Of a DNA stretch of 64,000 bases, positions 43,567 to 51,697 are shown piece by piece. The translations under genes and the position numbers were made by a program. The notes under the pieces were generated by a model. That model made no database searches. It was not told where the DNA came from and saw only the letters and a program-made list of their open reading frames with translations. The stretch is taken from positions 124,001 through 188,000 of the forward strand of contig JAPPKS010000031.1 of the NCBI GenBank assembly GCA_028819845.1, read 5' to 3'. How positions within the stretch are numbered: position 1 is the stretch's first letter; each line of letters starts with the position of its first letter. The DNA comes from Candidatus Poribacteria bacterium. GTDB taxonomy: Bacteria; Poribacteria; WGA-4E; PCPOR2b.

Positions 43567-44376
43567 TTAGGTCAGGTCTTGTAAGTGGGTGACTCGCCCA
43601 GTGTTGCCAAATCCCAGTTCAATCGCCCGGTCCAGCATCTTTTTGCGGCGTGGACTTGCAGTCCGAATAAAACGATCGCTATAAAACCTGCCCCATCCGT
43701 TAGTCTCCCCGTTGAGAAAGCCCATGAGCCAATCGAAATGTTCGGTGTTCTTTTCGCGAGTCGCATTCTGGGTACAGTTGATATGGATAGCCCGCCGCCC
43801 GGGCTTATCGCTCAACGCGGAGTGAAACGTCTTGTGGTTCATATAAAGCACATCACCCGGTTCGTTGACAAGCGGATAACGGCCGGGTATATCTTCAGGA
43901 CCTACCCCCACGTTGTTGATGTTGCTAGCAATCGCGTCGCGGTACTCCTTCATGTGGCTTCCCGGGATGACGTTGAGGCAGCCGTCCGCTGCGCTTAGAC
44001 GGTCCAAGTAGATTGCCGCCCTCATGCTAAAGATTCCTTCCGGAGCGCAGGCGTCATGATGCCAGCCGCTGCCGCCGGTATGGAGAATTCCTTCGCTGAC
44101 GGTAAGGATAAAATCCTCACCCATCAGTTGTACCAGCGGCTCGACGATACGTGCATCGTCCAGGAGCGGGTAGAATGTCTCGGGATCGTAGTCAAAGAAG
44201 GGTACAACCTGTTGTCTGGCTTCACCTGGTTTCGGTTTTGGTGCACCATCCCGCGCCTTTTCCATGGCTGTGTCGAAAGCATCGGAAATTACCTGCATCT
44301 CCTCTTTCGACAGTAGCCCTTTGCACAAGACAAAGCCTAACGTACGAAAATGACGAATCTGTTCCTGAGTCAACAT
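43567..44376 (-). CDS. PhyH family oxygenase 2
   Basis: The ATG at 44376 has GGAG 6 nt upstream and gives 269 residues. Iron ligands are in GWHHDACAPEG and KTFHSALSDKPGRRAIHI, with the 2-oxoglutarate Arg in the latter. DGCLNVIPGSHMKEYRDAI is nearly the same as in oxygenase 1 (GCLTVIPGSHFKEFRDAL), so the two are tandem duplicates, 124 bp apart on the same strand. All key residues are present. Substrate unknown. Confidence 0.88.
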   Translation of the reverse strand: MLTQEQIRHFRTLGFVLCKGLLSKEEMQVISDAFDTAMEKARDGAPKPKPGEARQQVVPFFDYDPETFYPLLDDARIVEPLVQLMGEDFILTVSEGILHTGGSGWHHDACAPEGIFSMRAAIYLDRLSAADGCLNVIPGSHMKEYRDAIASNINNVGVGPEDIPGRYPLVNEPGDVLYMNHKTFHSALSDKPGRRAIHINCTQNATREKNTEHFDWLMGFLNGETNGWGRFYSDRFIRTASPRRKKMLDRAIELGFGNTGRVTHLQDLT

Positions 44377-44545
44377 GTTAATCTCCACGCGGTAAAAGTG
44401 TCATATCAATTTTTCTTTCGCGATGCAGCAATGCAGATGGCCACTGCAACGGCGAATGCATCTGACGAAATGCAGCTGTCATATTCCATCAAAATTGAAC
44501 CTCTATTTTCGCGTTTTGGACGATTAAAGCACGGTGTTTCTTTGT

Positions 44546-45727
44546 TTATTGATTGCAAAAGTTTGTAATCAATTGCAATGCGCCGTTTTCCTCCGCCTCT
44601 AACGTAATTTCGTCAAGGCGAATCTCGCACCTTTCTTGCGCTGAAAGATAAGACGCAAGAATGTAGCGTTTAATCTCCATGGCATTTTCTCCCGAGTAAA
44701 TCGGTTCCTCGCCCTCAATGATTGACTTTATGAAATGGCGGGTGCTTGCCACAAAAGATGTGGACCAGTTACGCTCAGCCAACGATATGTCCGCCAAGTA
44801 AGAATCAACGCGGCCGTCAATGAATACCGCAATCGGTGGAAACACCGGGCTAGAAGACATTTTAAAATTTTTGTACATCTCTCGATTTCCGGCGGCGTCA
44901 CACTGGTTAATCCACATTATCCCTTTATCACCGACGATTTCAACAAAATCATCAAGCCAGAAATTGGATGGTATCGACATTTGGGGCGAAAACGTAAAGT
45001 CAATCTGTGCATACTTTGGGGATTCGTTGGGCGCAGTGCGAAACTTCGCACGGATGAACGCAGGCGCGTCTAAACGTGTATCCGAATCTATCCAACAGTC
45101 CACTGTTTCAAAATCTCGTTCCATAAACCATCTGACGAGCGAGAATCGGTGATATCCGTGATCTCCAATCAGCGGTCCGGACCCAGCCGTTTCAAGATTT
45201 CCCCGCCAGCTTGAAGCAGACCACGCCGACGGCCACTCGATGCCTCCTCGGATGCCTACCATCGTGCACGAACGTATGGTAAGCAATTCGCCAATTAAGC
45301 CATCGTCAATCAACTCCTTGGCTTTGCTATAGATTGGATAGAACAATACATTTTCATAAACCCTGAGTTTTGCCCCGTTAACCCGGCACGCCTCAATCAT
45401 CCGGTTTGCCTCGCTCAGATTAAGCCCCATCGGTTTCTGAACGCTGATGTTTTTCACATTCGCCTCGGCGGCTTTCAACACCATAGGGCAATGCAAATTG
45501 TGCGGCGTCAAAATTTCAACGAGGTCTAACTCTTCCTGCTGGAGCATGTCTTCCAAGTTTGTATACAACGCCACGTCGTATGGCAAATTCCATTTCCGCA
45601 ACCGAGCTAGCGCTGTTTCTTTATCAATATCAGCCGCGGCGACAATCTTGGCATCCTCGTTGCCGATGTAACCCAACACGTGTTCGTCGCTTATAAATCC
45701 GAGGCCGACAAATCCAACCTTCAACAC
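44546..45727 (-). CDS. Gfo/Idh/MocA family oxidoreductase
   Basis: This 393-residue NAD(P)-dependent sugar or inositol dehydrogenase-like protein starts with the Rossmann motif VGFVGLGFISDEHVLGY, followed by the helix-strand region VEILTPHNLHCPMVLKAAEA. The usual EKP catalytic motif reads VQKPMGLNLSEANRMIEA, keeping the lysine but with Gln for Glu. The later motif is GPLIGDHGYHRFSL (in place of GGALxDxGxH), retaining Asp and His. GTG start with AAAGGTG about 8 nt upstream. It lies between the PhyH pair and the PEP-mutase-like gene on the same strand and probably oxidises a sugar or polyol derivative. Confidence 0.87.
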   Translation of the reverse strand: MLKVGFVGLGFISDEHVLGYIGNEDAKIVAAADIDKETALARLRKWNLPYDVALYTNLEDMLQQEELDLVEILTPHNLHCPMVLKAAEANVKNISVQKPMGLNLSEANRMIEACRVNGAKLRVYENVLFYPIYSKAKELIDDGLIGELLTIRSCTMVGIRGGIEWPSAWSASSWRGNLETAGSGPLIGDHGYHRFSLVRWFMERDFETVDCWIDSDTRLDAPAFIRAKFRTAPNESPKYAQIDFTFSPQMSIPSNFWLDDFVEIVGDKGIMWINQCDAAGNREMYKNFKMSSSPVFPPIAVFIDGRVDSYLADISLAERNWSTSFVASTRHFIKSIIEGEEPIYSGENAMEIKRYILASYLSAQERCEIRLDEITLEAEENGALQLITNFCNQ

Positions 45728-45796
45728 AGTCGTTTCACCTTTTTATCAGTTGTTGCAACTCTTTAATGATTGCCGCGCGGCATATCGGACATCAAT

Positions 45797-46687
45797 TTAC
45801 GGAATTCGGTATTTATCGTAAAAAGCGCGGTAATCTTGAAGCCCGAGCACTTCATAGAATTCGTCATCTGTGGAAATGTGATCGGCAATCTCGTTCCAAT
45901 CTCCCGTTTCGTACAATTTCTTTAAACCATCGAGCAAGCCTCTTACATACATATACAGCGTCGCAATCGAACCGATAGTCATCGCGTAACCGGTTCGTTC
46001 GAACTCTTTAATCGCAATCGGTTCCATGGGCGCGAAGAGGCCCACCCTCAACCCCTTAATGCGTTTAGCGAAATATTCCATCTCAGCCACGTTTAGCGCC
46101 ATAAGCATAATACCGTCCGCTCCCGCGTCGACATAAGCGTTGCTTCGCTCGACGACATCTTCAATCATATTCTTCTCGTAATACGTTTCGAGCGGAACCG
46201 TGCCGATTGTGTCACATCGTGCGATAATCAGAAAATCTGGGTCCTGGCGCGCATCAACAGCTGCCTCAATTTTGCCGCACATCTCGTCTACCGAAATAAG
46301 CTGGTTGCGGGGGATGCCGGGCAGAAACGGACACTTACAAGGAAGCTGTTCGTCGTCAATGTGAATCCCTGCAACGCCCGCATCCTCAAAATCTCGAATT
46401 GAATCCATGACGCTTACGGCGTTACCGTATCCTTCCTCCATGTCAGCTATCACCGGAACATCAACTGCTTTTACAACATTGCGTACGAGTAGAAGGCGTT
46501 CCGTTTTGGACATGAGCGCCAAATCCGGTTTGCCCAAAAATGAGGCTTCAGTGGAATAGCTGCCAACATACACAGCGTCAAATCCTGCCCGCTGAACTAA
46601 CAATCCAGACAGGGCGTCTTGGGCGCCGACGCCAACAACCGTCTTGCCCTCGTTAATCATTTTGCGCAGTTTTGCAGTTTTTTTCAT
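45797..46687 (-). CDS. Isocitrate lyase/PEP mutase superfamily enzyme with unusual active-site loop
   Basis: This 296-residue (beta/alpha)8 enzyme has VGVGAQDALSGLLVQRAGFDAVYVGS (about 18-43), the Mg-binding acidic segment VIADMEEGYGNA (about 79-90), GVAGIHIDDEQLP, and IIARCDTIG. The mobile loop, normally KRCGH in lyases or KxNSF in PEP mutase, reads DDEQLPCKCPFLPG. A Cys remains but Lys-Arg, Gly and His are replaced. It could be a C-C lyase of a substituted malate or isocitrate, or an oxaloacetate decarboxylase; activity is uncertain. GAGGG lies 5 nt before the ATG and a perfect-consensus promoter at 46778-46805. Confidence 0.8.
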   Translation of the reverse strand: MKKTAKLRKMINEGKTVVGVGAQDALSGLLVQRAGFDAVYVGSYSTEASFLGKPDLALMSKTERLLLVRNVVKAVDVPVIADMEEGYGNAVSVMDSIRDFEDAGVAGIHIDDEQLPCKCPFLPGIPRNQLISVDEMCGKIEAAVDARQDPDFLIIARCDTIGTVPLETYYEKNMIEDVVERSNAYVDAGADGIMLMALNVAEMEYFAKRIKGLRVGLFAPMEPIAIKEFERTGYAMTIGSIATLYMYVRGLLDGLKKLYETGDWNEIADHISTDDEFYEVLGLQDYRAFYDKYRIP

Positions 46688-46777
46688 AATACCCTCAACG
46701 CGGATTATTGTTCGTAAATCAAGTATTGCCTGATTCGCAAAACGCGAAATTTATCCTTCATATTATCGCTAGGGTTC

Positions 46778-46805
46778 ATTATATCATAGACGCCAATTTT
46801 GTCAA
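46778..46805 (-). promoter_or_regulatory. Consensus promoter for the lyase-type gene
   Basis: On the minus strand TTGACA (46805-46800), a 16-nt spacer, then TATAAT (46783-46778): both boxes match the sigma70 consensus perfectly. The leader of about 85 nt contains a TTCGC-GCGAA hairpin (46736-46750). Confidence 0.6.
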
Positions 46806-46921
46806 TTTTTTCTCGATTGGCAATTCATGGCTTAACAGGAGATTGTTGGCTGCGGCGGTGTGAAAACGAGCCGCAGTAGTACGCACCCACCGTGTGACGT
46901 AACTTACTCCAGAGTTTTGTG

Positions 46922-46950
46922 TTGACTGAAGCGAAATGGAAGCGTAAAAT
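46922..46950 (+). promoter_or_regulatory. Promoter of the oxidase/aldolase/kinase operon
   Basis: TTGACT (46922-46927), 17 nt, TAAAAT (46945-46950). Transcription would start near 46957 and give a leader of about 140 nt before the ATG at 47097. It diverges from the promoter at 46778-46805, 117 bp away. Confidence 0.5.
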
Positions 46951-46995
46951 TAGCATTGTATTTATTGCACTGGCGGTGAAGGCTGATTGGTTTTT

Positions 46996-47046
46996 GCCCG
47001 CCGAAATGTTTTACATGTTTATCTCCGTCGGTGCGGGCAGACCGAC
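46996..47046 (+). promoter_or_regulatory. Candidate attenuator: alternative leader hairpins
   Basis: Hairpin 1: GCCCG-CCGA (46996-47004) pairs with TCGG-CGGGC (47028-47038, a 2-nt bulge between). Hairpin 2: GTCGGT (47027-47032) pairs with ACCGAC (47041-47046). Hairpins 1 and 2 share 47028-47032, and hairpin 2 shares 47041-47046 with the terminator at 47041-47060, so the three form an ordered set of exclusive structures. With hairpin 2 the terminator cannot form; with hairpin 1 it can. This is the classic attenuator or riboswitch plan. The sensing part is not recognised as a known class. Confidence 0.5.
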
Positions 47047-47060
47047 ACAAGTCGGTTTTT
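47041..47060 (+). terminator. Intrinsic terminator in the operon leader
   Basis: ACCGAC (47041-47046), loop acaa, GTCGGT (47051-47056), then T residues to 47060. No plus-strand gene lies upstream to be terminated, and the operon promoter is 90 nt before it, so it acts inside the leader of the operon beginning at 47097. A perfect 12-bp palindrome, ctgaaatttcag, follows at 47070-47081. Confidence 0.6.
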
Positions 47061-47096
47061 AAATCGTAGCTGAAATTTCAGAAACCTGACACCTAT

Positions 47097-48488
47097 ATGA
47101 CAGATCAAACTAAGTTCGATGATTTGATTGGCATTATTGCACCGGCGTGCATATCTCAGGAGCCGGAGGACTTAGCACTTCACAGTTGTGACTGGTGGCC
47201 CGTAGCTATCAAACGGCGGCAACAAGGCAGGACGCCGATGCGCCCGGAACTTGTCGTGCGCCCTAGGAATCAAGACGAGGTATCAAGGCTTCTCGCTTGG
47301 GCGAATCAGCGGGGTGTACCGGTCACCCCGTGGGGAGCCGGTTCCGCAGTGACCGGTGCGCCCCTCCCTACACAGGGGGGCATCTCTTTGGACCTTTCAA
47401 CTATGAATCGAACGCTCCACATCGATTCGACAAATCTTATTGTCCGCGTTGAAGCAGGCAAAATTGGAATTCAGTTGGAACAAGAACTGAACGAGAAGGG
47501 TTTCACGCTAAACCATTCCCCGCAGTCGCTGAATCGATCGAGCGTAGGCGGATGGCTGTCGACGCGCTCCAGTGGACAATTCTCGAGCCGTTGGGGCAAT
47601 ATAGAAGATTTGTGCATTTCCTTTACAGTCGTGCTAGCCAACGGCGAAGTTCTAACAATGCCCCAAACGCCTCGCGCCGCCGCTGGGCCGGACCTTCGCC
47701 ATATTTTCATCGGTGCTGAAGGTACCTCTGGTGTAATCACGGAAGTTAGTCTCAAGATGTTTCCGCTTCCGGAAACTCGCCGCTACGAGAGTATTCGTTT
47801 TCCCAAACTTCATCAAGGCTTAAATGCCGTGCGGCAAATTATGCAGTCCGGTTTACGTCCGTTTCTAGTGCGTTTGTATGACGCCGATGAATCAAAGCAT
47901 GTTATGGCAGACGATCGATTTGCAGATTCCGTTTTGTTTGTCGGCTGTGAGGGCATCCGGGAAGTTGCGATGGCTGAGATGCATACCGCTACGGACATCT
48001 GCCTACGGAGCGGCGGGGAAGCCATGGGTCCAGGTCCAGCAGAATCCTGGATGCAGCGGCGTTTTGATTTCTCGGCGTTTGAGCGCACGCTAGACCTGCC
48101 CGGCGGAATTGCCGAGACCGTTGAGGTGTCACACTTTTGGAGCGAAGTGGAGCACACGTATTGCGTAATGAAGGAGGCGTTGCGCCCCTTTGTTGATGAG
48201 GTACTGTGCCATTTTTCCCACGCCTATCCCCAAGGCACATCGCTTTACCTAATTCTCTTTGGGCAGGCTGTGGATGACCGCGCGGCAGAAAACACTATTC
48301 TTCAGATTTGGGACGTAGCCATGGAGGCTGCTCTGCGCAAGGGCGCCGCCATCTCACACCATCACGGGATTGGATACGCGCGGCGAAAATATGTCGCACC
48401 GTATTTGGGCAGCGGATACAAAATAATTCAACAGTTGAAGGAGACGGTTGACCCGAACGGAATCATGAATCCCGGCAAATTGGTTTAA
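47097..48488 (+). CDS. FAD-linked oxidoreductase (GlcD/alkyl-DHAP synthase type)
   Basis: This 463-residue flavoprotein of the PCMH (VAO) superfamily has the FAD-binding domain residues about 45-220: PELVVRPRNQDEVSRLLAWA, GVPVTPWGAGSAVTG, the histidine-free SSVGGWLSTRSSGQFSSRWG and FIGAEGTSGVITEVSL. The cap domain ends ISHHHGIGYARRKY and NGIMNPGKLV, typical of GlcD, D-lactate dehydrogenase and AGPS. It would oxidise a hydroxy acid or sugar acid. First gene of a three-gene operon with an aldolase (14 bp on) and an FGGY kinase, behind a candidate attenuator. Confidence 0.88.
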   Translation: MTDQTKFDDLIGIIAPACISQEPEDLALHSCDWWPVAIKRRQQGRTPMRPELVVRPRNQDEVSRLLAWANQRGVPVTPWGAGSAVTGAPLPTQGGISLDLSTMNRTLHIDSTNLIVRVEAGKIGIQLEQELNEKGFTLNHSPQSLNRSSVGGWLSTRSSGQFSSRWGNIEDLCISFTVVLANGEVLTMPQTPRAAAGPDLRHIFIGAEGTSGVITEVSLKMFPLPETRRYESIRFPKLHQGLNAVRQIMQSGLRPFLVRLYDADESKHVMADDRFADSVLFVGCEGIREVAMAEMHTATDICLRSGGEAMGPGPAESWMQRRFDFSAFERTLDLPGGIAETVEVSHFWSEVEHTYCVMKEALRPFVDEVLCHFSHAYPQGTSLYLILFGQAVDDRAAENTILQIWDVAMEAALRKGAAISHHHGIGYARRKYVAPYLGSGYKIIQQLKETVDPNGIMNPGKLV

Positions 48489-48502
48489 AAGGAGTGAATT
48501 CA

Positions 48503-49135
48503 ATGAATTTAGAAGCAATTGCCGCAGAGATGAGCGATGTTAGCGAAAAATTAGTCGTGACAGGCATGGTGCATCTGCTTGGCGGCAATTTTAGCGTGCG
48601 TGACGGTGAAAGGATGGCAATTACAGGACATCGGTCACCGAAGAGGGACCTATCAGGAAACGATTTGTTCGTTGCCGATGTAAACAGCGATGAATCGGTT
48701 GAGGGTGCTTCTTCGACGCTGGACATGCATAGAGCCATATTCAGGATGACGGACGCCGACGCTATTATTCATGCGCACCCATACTACGCGACACTACTTT
48801 CATATTATACCGATGTCATCTGCCCGATTGATGAGAACAATATCTATTACCTCGGGGAACGGGTTTATTGTATCCAATCTGAAGGATACATGAAGTGGGC
48901 ATTGCTTGCGGATCAGATGGCGGAGTTACTTACCCAAAGTCCGGCGGCAGTCTTAAAATGGCACGGCAGTTTTGCGATTGGCGACTCCCTTGCGGAGGCG
49001 TTTAATCACACTCAGGCGCTTGAACAGGCATCTCGGTTCATTTTGGATACACGTCGGCTCAAGCCGCACCTAGGGCCCCCCGTTTTGCCCGATTACGCCA
49101 AGTACAGTTCTTTTGAGGAGTCGGGAAAATCCTAA
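48503..49135 (+). CDS. Class II aldolase/adducin family protein (fuculose/rhamnulose-phosphate aldolase-like)
   Basis: The ATG at 48503 follows AAGGAG by 8 nt and gives 210 residues. Zn2+-dependent aldolase fold: GMVHLLGGNFSVRDGERMAITG (about 15-36, the phosphate-binding N-S-R segment), the zinc ligands HAHPYYATLL (about 90-99), a catalytic glutamate in the central region and the later His in KWHGSFAIG. It cleaves a ketose 1-phosphate to DHAP and an aldehyde, or decarboxylates related compounds. Between an FAD oxidase and an FGGY kinase, it fits a 6-deoxysugar or rare sugar catabolic path. Confidence 0.88.
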   Translation: MNLEAIAAEMSDVSEKLVVTGMVHLLGGNFSVRDGERMAITGHRSPKRDLSGNDLFVADVNSDESVEGASSTLDMHRAIFRMTDADAIIHAHPYYATLLSYYTDVICPIDENNIYYLGERVYCIQSEGYMKWALLADQMAELLTQSPAAVLKWHGSFAIGDSLAEAFNHTQALEQASRFILDTRRLKPHLGPPVLPDYAKYSSFEESGKS

Positions 49136-49150
49136 TTGCCTAGATAGGAA

Positions 49151-50563
49151 ATGACAATCGATATAAACAGCAATCCTGCAACGCTAGTTTTGGACGTGGG
49201 CAAAACCAACGTCAAACTGCTGGTCATGAGCAAAACCGGCCATGTACTTGACGATGTAAGATTGGACAGTCAATCGCTTGATGCACCGCCGTATCCTCAT
49301 TTGGACACAGAACGCGTTTGGCGGTGGCTGTTGGAAACGGCGAGCGGGTTTGCCAAAAAATATACAATTGATGCCATCGTGCCGACGACTCACGGCTGCG
49401 CAGCAGCCCTAGTAGGCGCCGGCGAGTTGGTTCTACCCATCCTTGACTATGAAGCAGAAATACCGGAAGATTCACTGGAGGCGTTTCGCGCGGTCACGCC
49501 TACGTTCGAGGAGACCCAATCCCCGGATTTGCCCGGCGGTTTGAGTCTAGGTCGGCAACTGTTTTGGTTGCAGCGGGATTTTCCGGATGAATTTGCGCGA
49601 GCAGAGTGGGTGCTCACCTATCCTCAATACTGGGCGTGGCGGTTGAGCGGCGTTGCGGCAAGCGAGGTTACTTCAATTAGTTGTCACAGCCACCTGTGGC
49701 GTCCGCAAGACCGGTCGTTTTCCAAGCTCGTGAAAGAACAGGGGTGGCACCGTCTGTTTCCACCAATTCGTCCTGCGTATGATGCGTTGGCGCCAATTCT
49801 TACTCAGGTCGCGCAGGCGACGGGCATTTCTCCCGAGTGTAAGATATACAACGGTATTCACGATGCCAATGCCGCTTACAGCCTCTTTCTGAGAGGATAT
49901 ACTGAACCTTTTAGCCTATTGTCTACGGGAACTTGGGTCGTCCTGATTAACCCTAACCTTCCGATAGCACGACTGAATGAGCATCGGGACACCATGGCAT
50001 TGGCTGACCTTAACGGCAAGCCAGTACCCATGGGACGTTTCATGGGCGGCAGGGAGTTTGAAATTTTGAGCGCAGACGTTGGCACTACCAAAGAAATTTC
50101 GGAAGCGGACGTAAGAAGTGTAATTGCCAAACGCAGTTTTCTGCTGCCGTCTTTCGCTGCGGGCGGCCCATATATGGGACACCGCGGTTCGGAGATTGGG
50201 CCGCAGGTCAGCACTAGCGGCGAAATCCTTGCGCGCGCGACGCTGTATTTGGCGATGATGACCATGACGAGCGCGCGTATTCTCGAAATGGACGGCGATC
50301 TGATAATTACGGGCGGGTTTGTCAACAACCCGTGGTATTGCCGGTTGGTAGCTACATTGACAAGGTGCCGGCGTTGTTTTGTCGATCATCAGTCTGAAAG
50401 CACAGCGCTTGGGGCGGGCATGTTGCCCGTATGGAACGATGACGATATTCGATGGCTGCTTGATTTGACCCCCGTAGAAAAATTCCACGATACAGACCTC
50501 TTCCAGTACGCCGAAGAGTGGCAACAATTGACCAACTTACAAGCAGCCGACGGCGCCAAGTAA
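49151..50563 (+). CDS. FGGY-family carbohydrate kinase
   Basis: The protein has 470 residues. The ATPase phosphate-1 motif is LVLDVGKTNVKLLVM (about 12-26); the sugar domain has VPTTHGCAAALV; the catalytic Asp is likely in YNGIHDANAAYSLFL; phosphate-2 region LLSTGTWVVLINP and adenosine motif IITGGFVNNPW. It phosphorylates a ketose such as L-fuculose or L-rhamnulose before the aldolase acts. Third gene of the operon, 15 bp after the aldolase. The exact sugar is inference; gmd nearby makes deoxysugars, but in the biosynthetic direction. Confidence 0.88.
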   Translation: MTIDINSNPATLVLDVGKTNVKLLVMSKTGHVLDDVRLDSQSLDAPPYPHLDTERVWRWLLETASGFAKKYTIDAIVPTTHGCAAALVGAGELVLPILDYEAEIPEDSLEAFRAVTPTFEETQSPDLPGGLSLGRQLFWLQRDFPDEFARAEWVLTYPQYWAWRLSGVAASEVTSISCHSHLWRPQDRSFSKLVKEQGWHRLFPPIRPAYDALAPILTQVAQATGISPECKIYNGIHDANAAYSLFLRGYTEPFSLLSTGTWVVLINPNLPIARLNEHRDTMALADLNGKPVPMGRFMGGREFEILSADVGTTKEISEADVRSVIAKRSFLLPSFAAGGPYMGHRGSEIGPQVSTSGEILARATLYLAMMTMTSARILEMDGDLIITGGFVNNPWYCRLVATLTRCRRCFVDHQSESTALGAGMLPVWNDDDIRWLLDLTPVEKFHDTDLFQYAEEWQQLTNLQAADGAK

Positions 50564-50719
50564 GACCAAAAAGGCGAGTCATAGTCTAAAACCCTCTTTC
50601 GGGTTACCGTAAATCGGAAATCCCAAAAAGCGCAGCTAGGACCGGTCTGCATTGACGGCGGCCGAGATTCCGCGCAAAACGGCGCAATAATTTAAATAAC
50701 AACCGTTAGCGGGCATTTC

Positions 50720-51448
50720 ATGGAATTACAAGAAGCCATTGACCACCTCGACACCTACGGCTACTGTCTTCTCGAAAATCTCATTTCCGTTGAAAGTGCG
50801 GATTGCATGGCGGAGAAGTATTTCCAGCTTCATGAAGACCCTGCCAATCGGCGGTTGTTTCAAGATCCTAACGCTGAATTGTACCAAACGCTGTTCAGCG
50901 TGATTAACTTGGATGAAATGTGTTGGGAATGCATCATACATCCACAGGTACTCGCTGTAGTGCGACACTTCTTGGGCGAGAACGCGCGGTCCTCAGGACA
51001 GGGGAGCACGAAATGGGTAAAGCCGGGCGCGCCGATGGGCGGATTGCATGTAGACTCCGCACACGACTTGCCGTCAAAATTACCAGATATTCCGTGGATG
51101 ATTAACACGATTTGGATGATAACAGACTTCACGGAAAACAACGGAGCAACAATCGTTGTACCGTTCAGCCATAGGACAAGGCGAAGGCCTTTACCGGGGA
51201 TAAGTCTATCAGACATGTGTTCGCTGTCCGTTACCGGACGCCGCGGTTCAGTCGTGCTCTGGCAGGGCGGTACGTGGCACGCCAACGGCGCAAACACATC
51301 GCATGACAATCACCGAATGGGGCTGAATTTCGCCTACTTTCCGCCGTGGTGGAATCAAGGGCGTAAAGGTGCGCATACAGTTTTACCCGAAGTGTACGCA
51401 CGGATGCCTAAAACTCTCCAAGATTTGTGCCGCCATAGGGTCGGTTAA
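50720..51448 (+). CDS. PhyH family oxygenase 3
   Basis: This 242-residue Fe(II)/2-oxoglutarate oxygenase differs from the other four. Iron ligands are in GGLHVDSAHD (H-x-D, about residue 112) and GGTWHANGANTSHDNHRMGL, with the Arg for 2-oxoglutarate. NNGATIVVPFSHRTRRRP replaces the usual GCLxVIPGSH. It is 156 bp downstream of the FGGY kinase on the same strand, so it may belong to the same regulon. Substrate unknown. Confidence 0.82.
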   Translation: MELQEAIDHLDTYGYCLLENLISVESADCMAEKYFQLHEDPANRRLFQDPNAELYQTLFSVINLDEMCWECIIHPQVLAVVRHFLGENARSSGQGSTKWVKPGAPMGGLHVDSAHDLPSKLPDIPWMINTIWMITDFTENNGATIVVPFSHRTRRRPLPGISLSDMCSLSVTGRRGSVVLWQGGTWHANGANTSHDNHRMGLNFAYFPPWWNQGRKGAHTVLPEVYARMPKTLQDLCRHRVG

Positions 51449-51545
51449 GCACGGTCTGAGGCGCGTGGATGAGCGATTGCCGGATTGTCCGCACTGAGAA
51501 ATTGCCTGAAAAACGGTCTCACAGGGCGTTATGTAATTTCTCTCC

Positions 51546-51575
51546 TTGATCGCCGCTGCAATTTTGTGCTATAAT
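51546..51575 (+). promoter_or_regulatory. Promoter of the LamG protein gene
   Basis: TTGATC (51546-51551), 18 nt, perfect TATAAT (51570-51575). The leader of about 115 nt has a weak hairpin AACAT-CTTG-ATGTT (51619-51632) followed by three T residues. Confidence 0.5.
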
Positions 51576-51697
51576 ACAGCCGTTAAGCACAGCTCAATTA
51601 AGTTGCTTGGCAAATAAGAACATCTTGATGTTTTTCCCGAGCAGTTTTAACCTGCTTTCCAGCAGCCAACCGGACATGTCAAATGGAGGTCATAACT

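Noticed and set aside
45797-46687. A phosphonate biosynthesis pathway (PEP mutase plus phosphonopyruvate decarboxylase)
   Set aside because: The PEP-mutase loop residues are absent, and the ThDP subunit is 13 kb away without its partner half. Not supported beyond family membership.
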